Assembly: GCA_017561265.1 (NCBI GenBank)
Contig: JAFZDJ010000009.1
Span: 1 to 64,000 of the forward strand
Direction of reading: 5' to 3'
Length of the DNA: 64,000 nt
DNA from: Bacteroidales bacterium
Lineage (GTDB): Bacteria; Bacteroidota; Bacteroidia; Bacteroidales; UBA932
In this document: in pieces, positions 59,662-64,000 of the stretch
How positions within the stretch are numbered: the first letter of the stretch is position 1
Layout of the letters: every line of letters starts with the position of its first letter
Position numbers and translations under genes: made by a program
The notes under the pieces: generated by a model
Told to the model about the DNA's origin: nothing
Databases searched by the model: none
Seen by the model: only the letters and a program-made list of their open reading frames with translations

Positions 59662-61101
59662 ATGGGTACTAAAAAACTTTCAATGAAGAATCGCATCGCG
59701 CTTGGTATCGTCCTTGCGCTGACTATCTTCTTATGGGTCGTTCCGACATCATTCTTCGGTATCGAAGGCCTTACTCCAGTCATGCAGAGAACCATCGCCA
59801 TCTTTGTGTTCACTGCTCTTATGTGGATCATCGAAGTAGTTCCTACATGGACCACATCGGTGATGTCCATGGTGATCATGCTCCTCACCATCTCCAATAA
59901 AGGTTTAGGATTCATGATGTACGACGGTGCAGGCACATATGTTGACTACAAGTCCATCATGGCGGCATTCGCAGATCCTGTGATCATGCTCTTCCTCGGT
60001 GGATTCGTCCTCGCTATCGCAGCATCAAAGGTGGGTCTTGACCTCACGCTTGCCAAGGTAATGCTGAAACCGTTCGGTAAGAATCCGAAGATGGTGCTTC
60101 TGGGATTCCTCTTCATCATAGGAATATTCTCGATGTTCATGAGCAACACAGCTACAGCAGCGATGATGCTTACTTTCCTTGCTCCGGTGCTTGCCACACT
60201 CCCGCAGGACGAGAAAGGCAAGATAGGTCTTGCGCTTGCAATTCCTATTGCAGCCAACCTCGGCGGAATGGGTACTCCGATCGGAACACCTCCGAACGCA
60301 ATCGCCCTTGGAGCCCTCCAGAATGCAGGTATCGAAATCACATTCGTTGACTGGATGCTGAGAATGGTGCCTTATGTCGTGATCATGCTTCTCCTGGCAT
60401 GGGTTCTTCTGATGTTCATGTTCCCTTTCAAGACTAAGTCAATCGAACTCAAGATCGAAGGTGAAAGCAATGCGCCTAAGCGTCATAAGATCATTGTTTC
60501 CATCACCTTTGCCCTTACTATCCTTCTCTGGGTCGGTGAAGCCATATTCAAGGTGAGCGCAAACATTGTAGCCCTCATTCCATTCGCAATATTCACTATA
60601 ACTGGCGTATTCTCGAAGGATGACCTCAAGGAAATCGACTGGAGCGTGCTCTGGATGGTAGCCGGCGGTTTCGCACTCGGAACCGCCCTCAACAAGACAG
60701 GACTCGCTGCCGCTCTCATCAATGCGGTACCATTCGCACAGTGGAACATCATCGTCGTCATCCTTGCAGGAGGCTTCCTCTGCTACCTTCTTTCGAACTT
60801 CATCTCGAACTCTGCAGCAGCGAACCTTATAGTCCCTATTCTTGCAGTGGTAGGTACAGCACTTCTTGACGATCCTTCAGCTGCTGACGGATTCATTGCC
60901 ATAGGCGGAATGAAGAGTCTCATCGTCGGTGTGGCAATCTCGGCATCACTAGCAATGTGTCTTCCTATCTCGACTCCACCGAACGCACTTGCCCACTCTA
61001 CAGGCATCATCAACACAAAGCAGATGGCCGTAGTCGGTCTGATTGTTGGCGTAATAGGTTTCGCACTAGGATATGGCATGCTGTTCCTTATCGGATTCTG
61101 A
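59662..61101 (+). CDS. DASS family sodium:dicarboxylate symporter
   Basis: A 479-aa divalent anion:Na+ symporter. The family repeats are visible: MFMSNTATAAMMLTFLAPVLA (first SNT motif) and NFISNSAAANLIVPILAVVG (second SNS motif), with ANLGGMGTPIGTPPNAIALG and MCLPISTPPNALAHSTGII nearby. These line the carboxylate and Na+ sites. It is probably a C4-dicarboxylate or citrate transporter. Last gene of the transport operon, 8 bp from the convergent fprA stop. Confidence 0.93.
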   Translation: MGTKKLSMKNRIALGIVLALTIFLWVVPTSFFGIEGLTPVMQRTIAIFVFTALMWIIEVVPTWTTSVMSMVIMLLTISNKGLGFMMYDGAGTYVDYKSIMAAFADPVIMLFLGGFVLAIAASKVGLDLTLAKVMLKPFGKNPKMVLLGFLFIIGIFSMFMSNTATAAMMLTFLAPVLATLPQDEKGKIGLALAIPIAANLGGMGTPIGTPPNAIALGALQNAGIEITFVDWMLRMVPYVVIMLLLAWVLLMFMFPFKTKSIELKIEGESNAPKRHKIIVSITFALTILLWVGEAIFKVSANIVALIPFAIFTITGVFSKDDLKEIDWSVLWMVAGGFALGTALNKTGLAAALINAVPFAQWNIIVVILAGGFLCYLLSNFISNSAAANLIVPILAVVGTALLDDPSAADGFIAIGGMKSLIVGVAISASLAMCLPISTPPNALAHSTGIINTKQMAVVGLIVGVIGFALGYGMLFLIGF

Positions 61102-61109
61102 CATAAATT

Positions 61110-62291
61110 TTATCCCTTGATAAGTGCGGCTATCTCTGCCATGTTGCATTTCTCCTTGGTATAAGCCTGAGGGAAGGAAAGACCGTTACCGAGAACTTCA
61201 AAGCCCATTGATGAAGCCATCTCATTGAGAAGATTGACGCTTGCACCCGACCATGTATATGAACCGAGGGCGAAGAAACGTCTACCCTTGATCAGGCGGG
61301 ACTGCAGAGCCCTCATGAAGGTCTCCACCGGAGGGAAGATGCCGTTGTTATATGTAGGAGAAGCAGCCACGATCGTATCATATCTGAAGACATCACGAAG
61401 AGCTCCGGAGACTCCCAGACCAGGATTGACATTGCCGGCAAGATCATGGATTGCACATGGGACTCCGAGAGCCTTCAATTCCTCAGCCAGCGCTTCAGCC
61501 GCAGCTGCAGTGTTGCCGTACATCGAACCATAGACAATGCAGACTCCTCTCTCTACCTCATAACGGCTCATCTTATCATAAAGAGCTACAACTTCAGGAA
61601 TGCACTTTTCCCAGACCGGGCCATGTGTGCTGCATATCCTCCTGACCTCAAGACCTGACAGCTTCTTCAGAGCGGACTGGACAGGGACTCCATATTTTCC
61701 GACGATATTCGAATAATACCGCATCATCTCATCACGATACTTTTCGAAAGTATCCTCTGAATCGACCACTTCCGCATCAATTGCACCGAATGTACCGAAG
61801 GCATCGCCCGCGAAGACCGTATTCTCTTCCGCCATCCATGTAACCATGGTCTCAGGCCAGTGCACCATAGGAATCATATGGAAGGAAAGGCTGCATGAAC
61901 CAAGACTGAGAGACTCTCCCTCCTTCATCACCAATACCTTATCGGCAGTGATTCCGTAATATCCGGTAAGCATCGGAAGAGTCCTGGCATTTGCCACTAT
62001 CATCATTTCCGGATATTTCTCCAGCATATATCTCACCAGAGAAGAATGATCCGGCTCCATGTGATTGACGACCAGATAGTCAAGAGGTCTGTCCCCAACA
62101 GCCTCATTTATATTTGCCAGAAACTCGTCTTCGAAACCGTGCTCGACAGTATCGATAAGAGCAACCTTCTCATCTGCAACAACATATGAATTATAGCTGA
62201 CCCCGCAAGGGAGAGGCCACAGACCTTCAAACAAAGTCTTTGCACTATCATTCACGCCTACATGATATATTCTTTCACTGATCTTCTTCAT
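61110..62291 (-). CDS. FprA family A-type flavodiiron protein
   Basis: A 393-aa O2/NO-reductase-type flavoprotein. The N-terminal beta-lactamase-like domain binds the diiron site with H77-x-E79-x-D81-H82 in NHMEPDHSS, plus VHWPETMVTW and GDAFGTFGA. The C-terminal flavodoxin domain starts near residue 254 (CIVYGSMYGNTAAAAEAL) with PTYNNGIFPPVETFM. It protects anaerobes from oxygen or nitric oxide. It needs an electron donor not encoded nearby. Confidence 0.94.
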   Translation of the reverse strand: MKKISERIYHVGVNDSAKTLFEGLWPLPCGVSYNSYVVADEKVALIDTVEHGFEDEFLANINEAVGDRPLDYLVVNHMEPDHSSLVRYMLEKYPEMMIVANARTLPMLTGYYGITADKVLVMKEGESLSLGSCSLSFHMIPMVHWPETMVTWMAEENTVFAGDAFGTFGAIDAEVVDSEDTFEKYRDEMMRYYSNIVGKYGVPVQSALKKLSGLEVRRICSTHGPVWEKCIPEVVALYDKMSRYEVERGVCIVYGSMYGNTAAAAEALAEELKALGVPCAIHDLAGNVNPGLGVSGALRDVFRYDTIVAASPTYNNGIFPPVETFMRALQSRLIKGRRFFALGSYTWSGASVNLLNEMASSMGFEVLGNGLSFPQAYTKEKCNMAEIAALIKG

Positions 62292-62357
62292 ATTGAGTCA
62301 TTTTAAATCCATAAGATGCAAAAATAACCATAAACAATGAATTTCCGGCAATTTTTG

Positions 62358-62365
62358 TATCTTTG
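62358..62365 (+). promoter_or_regulatory. -7 promoter element (TATCTTTG)
   Basis: Consensus TAnnTTTG 18 bp before the ATG at 62384. It supports that start because an upstream ATG at 62363 overlaps the box. Confidence 0.6.
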
Positions 62366-62383
62366 CGACTTCGAAAAAACAAC

Positions 62384-62716
62384 ATGGGACATCAAAGAGG
62401 ACATAAGGCATTGCTGCTGCTTCTGATATTCTGCAGTTATTATGCAGGTATCAGCATGTTCTCGCACGTCCATATTTCCAACGGATCATCCATTGTCCAC
62501 TCGCATCTCGGAGGCTCATCGGAACACGACCATAGCGAATCCCAGTATGCAGTGATCGACATCCTTTCGCATTTCCAGTCGGAATATGCAGTAAGTTTCC
62601 ACTGTGCCGGTGTTCCGTTCATTCTGTTATCTGAATCATGCACAGCCTATGATGCACCTTCATGTCTGAACGGGGTGCATGCCGTGCATACCCTCCGCGG
62701 ACCGCCACAGGCGTAA
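62384..62716 (+). CDS. Small His-rich exported protein
   Basis: A 110-aa protein from 62384 (MGHQRGHKALLLLLIFCSYYAGISMF). After a signal-like helix the mature start is SHVHISNGSSIVHSHLGGSSEHDHS, with seven His in 25 residues, a metal-ligand-like cluster. Later segments (SFHCAGVPFILLSESC) hold two Cys. It is 62 bp upstream of a TonB receptor gene and likely in one transcription unit with it. This suggests a periplasmic metal chaperone feeding or sensing that uptake system; inference only. Confidence 0.7.
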   Translation: MGHQRGHKALLLLLIFCSYYAGISMFSHVHISNGSSIVHSHLGGSSEHDHSESQYAVIDILSHFQSEYAVSFHCAGVPFILLSESCTAYDAPSCLNGVHAVHTLRGPPQA

Positions 62717-62778
62717 GAGATTCCCTACCCGCAATCCCCAGAAAAAGATTCAAATAACAACAGATCAAACCAGTAAAG

Positions 62779-64000
62779 ATGAAAAGAATATTTTCAGCTT
62801 TGGTGGCGGCATTATGCATGATGCTGCCCGCCGGAGCACAGGAAACCGATGCACATATACATGGTCACGTCGTGGACCGCAACACAGGAGAACACCTGCC
62901 TTATATAGTGGTGATGCTTAAAGGAACAACAATCGGAGTCAGCACAGACCACACCGGCCATTACATGCTGAGAAACATCCCCGAAGGCACATTCACAGTC
63001 GAAGTCTCGGCTATCGGATACAAGACCAGGACACAGGAAGTCAACATAAGAAAAGGAAGGGCTTATGAAGTAAACTTCATGCTGGAAGAAGACCACGTAC
63101 AGATTGACGGAGTCATTGTCTCGGCCACAAGAAGCGAAACCACAAGAAGGATGTCACCGACACTTGTAAACGTGGTAGGAATGGATGTCTACAACAGGAC
63201 AAACAGCACCACAGTGGCCCAGGGACTGTCTTTCCAGCCGGGAGTCAGAGTCGAGAACAACTGCCAGAACTGCGGATTCCAGCAGGTCAGGATCAACGGA
63301 CTTGACGGACAGTACACTCAGATCCTCATCGACTCACGTCCTATATTCAGCGCCCTTGCCGGTGTATACGGCATAGAGCAGCTCCCGGCCAACATGGTCG
63401 ACAGAGTGGAGGTGATGAGAGGAGGCGGATCAGCCCTCTTCGGATCGTCTGCCATTGCCGGCACCATCAACATCATCACCAAGGAACCTGTAAGAAACTC
63501 TGCCTCGATATCACACACAACCACATTGATCGGAGGTTCGTCTGCCCTCCACAACACCACTGACATCAATGCATCCATCGTGTCAGAGGACAACAAGCTC
63601 GGACTCGCCATCTTCGGACAGAACACAGCAAAGGACGAATGGGATGCGAATGGTGACGGCTTCACGGAGCTGTCAAGGATATCCGGACAGACAATAGGAT
63701 TCAGGGGATACATCAAGACCGGACTCTATTCCAAAGTCACAGCCGAATATCATCACCTTGAGGAATTCCGCAGAGGCGGTGACAATCTTGACCTTCCGCC
63801 ACACGAAGTAATGATAGCCGAACAGACAAAGCACGGAATCAACACCGGAGGCCTCAAGTTCGACTGGTTCTCGAAGGATCAGAAACACAGACTGAACACA
63901 TTCGCATCAATACAGCACATCGACAGAGAGAGCTACTACGGAGCAGGAATGGATCCGAATGCATATGGACAGACAGGCGACCTCACATGGGTGGGAGGAG
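62779..64000 (+). CDS. TonB-dependent receptor with carboxypeptidase-regulatory-like domain (partial)
   Basis: The open frame from 62779 runs to the window edge (about 407 codons, stop not reached). Signal peptide (MKRIFSALVAALCMMLPAGAQ) then a CarboxypepD_reg-like Ig domain (residues ~24-110, GHVVDRNTGEHLPYIVVMLKGTTIGVSTDHTGHYMLRNIPEG). The plug domain follows (GVIVSATRSETTRRMSP, VAQGLSFQPGVRVENNCQNCGF, VDRVEVMRGGGSALFGSSAIAGTINIITKEP). This is a CirA/FepA-like outer-membrane receptor, not SusC, because no SusD partner is visible upstream. The His-rich protein before it suggests a metal or metal-complex substrate. Confidence 0.9.
   Translation, partial: MKRIFSALVAALCMMLPAGAQETDAHIHGHVVDRNTGEHLPYIVVMLKGTTIGVSTDHTGHYMLRNIPEGTFTVEVSAIGYKTRTQEVNIRKGRAYEVNFMLEEDHVQIDGVIVSATRSETTRRMSPTLVNVVGMDVYNRTNSTTVAQGLSFQPGVRVENNCQNCGFQQVRINGLDGQYTQILIDSRPIFSALAGVYGIEQLPANMVDRVEVMRGGGSALFGSSAIAGTINIITKEPVRNSASISHTTTLIGGSSALHNTTDINASIVSEDNKLGLAIFGQNTAKDEWDANGDGFTELSRISGQTIGFRGYIKTGLYSKVTAEYHHLEEFRRGGDNLDLPPHEVMIAEQTKHGINTGGLKFDWFSKDQKHRLNTFASIQHIDRESYYGAGMDPNAYGQTGDLTWVGG

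Overview
The window looks like a chromosomal piece of a gut-type Bacteroidota genome, order Bacteroidales. The evidence is Mfa/FimA-like fimbrillin lipoproteins with DUF3575, DUF5119 and DUF4906 partners, promoters of the TTTG / TAnnTTTG type, a DUF5723 outer-membrane protein, a glycine-lipid acyltransferase pair and a TonB receptor with a carboxypeptidase-regulatory-like N-terminus. The genus cannot be fixed from the sequence; an Alistipes/Cryptobacteroides-like lineage is only a guess.

Layout. 1-1.9 kb: an Rpn-type PD-(D/E)XK transposase and a GNAT acetyltransferase, followed by a remnant copy of the rpn 3' end. 2-14.4 kb: two divergent fimbrial operons. The leftward one is DUF3575, DUF5119, three fimbrillins and a DUF4906 tip-like protein; the rightward one is DUF3575, DUF5119 and two fimbrillins. 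14.6-16.5 kb: a small conserved-looking protein and a REP-associated tyrosine transposase beside a GC-rich long inverted repeat. 16.5-34.5 kb: mostly housekeeping genes (galE, dacB, a large lipoprotein with a DUF5723 protein, radA, a Cys-rich lipoprotein, a metallophosphoesterase, a DUF5009 membrane protein, rsmE, tsaC, an EEP hydrolase, a rhomboid protease, mutL, ispF and a lipoprotein deformylase). 34.6-34.8 kb: a tRNA-Gln/tRNA-CAT pair.

34.8-47.9 kb is an AT-rich accessory island next to the tRNAs. Its genes run leftward with very tight spacing: a KAP P-loop NTPase, hsdR, hsdS, a 396-residue ATPase, hsdM, an unknown 156-aa protein, a GIY-YIG protein, an unknown membrane-anchored protein and a Bro-N/Fic fusion. 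The 396-residue ATPase carries an R318-E322-H355 triad spaced almost exactly as in the anticodon nuclease PrrC, and lies inside the type I restriction operon as PrrC does. I therefore read this as a nested defence: restriction first, with a tRNA-cutting suicide enzyme held in reserve. This is the strongest candidate for an unusual system here.

47.9-55.3 kb: a lipid region with two long-chain acyl-CoA ligases, a hotdog thioesterase, GlsA/GlsB-like acyltransferases, an amino-acid permease and a 36-aa membrane peptide. 55.4-55.9 kb: a decayed LytTR regulator that still has a direct-repeat operator-like site. 56-61 kb: a membrane-transport operon (Ca/Na antiporter, Na/Pi cotransporter with PhoU-like tail, DASS carboxylate symporter), convergent with an FprA flavodiiron protein. 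62.4 kb to the end: a His-rich exported protein and the 5' part of a TonB-dependent receptor that runs off the window.

Functions are family assignments made by reading motifs; no database search was possible.
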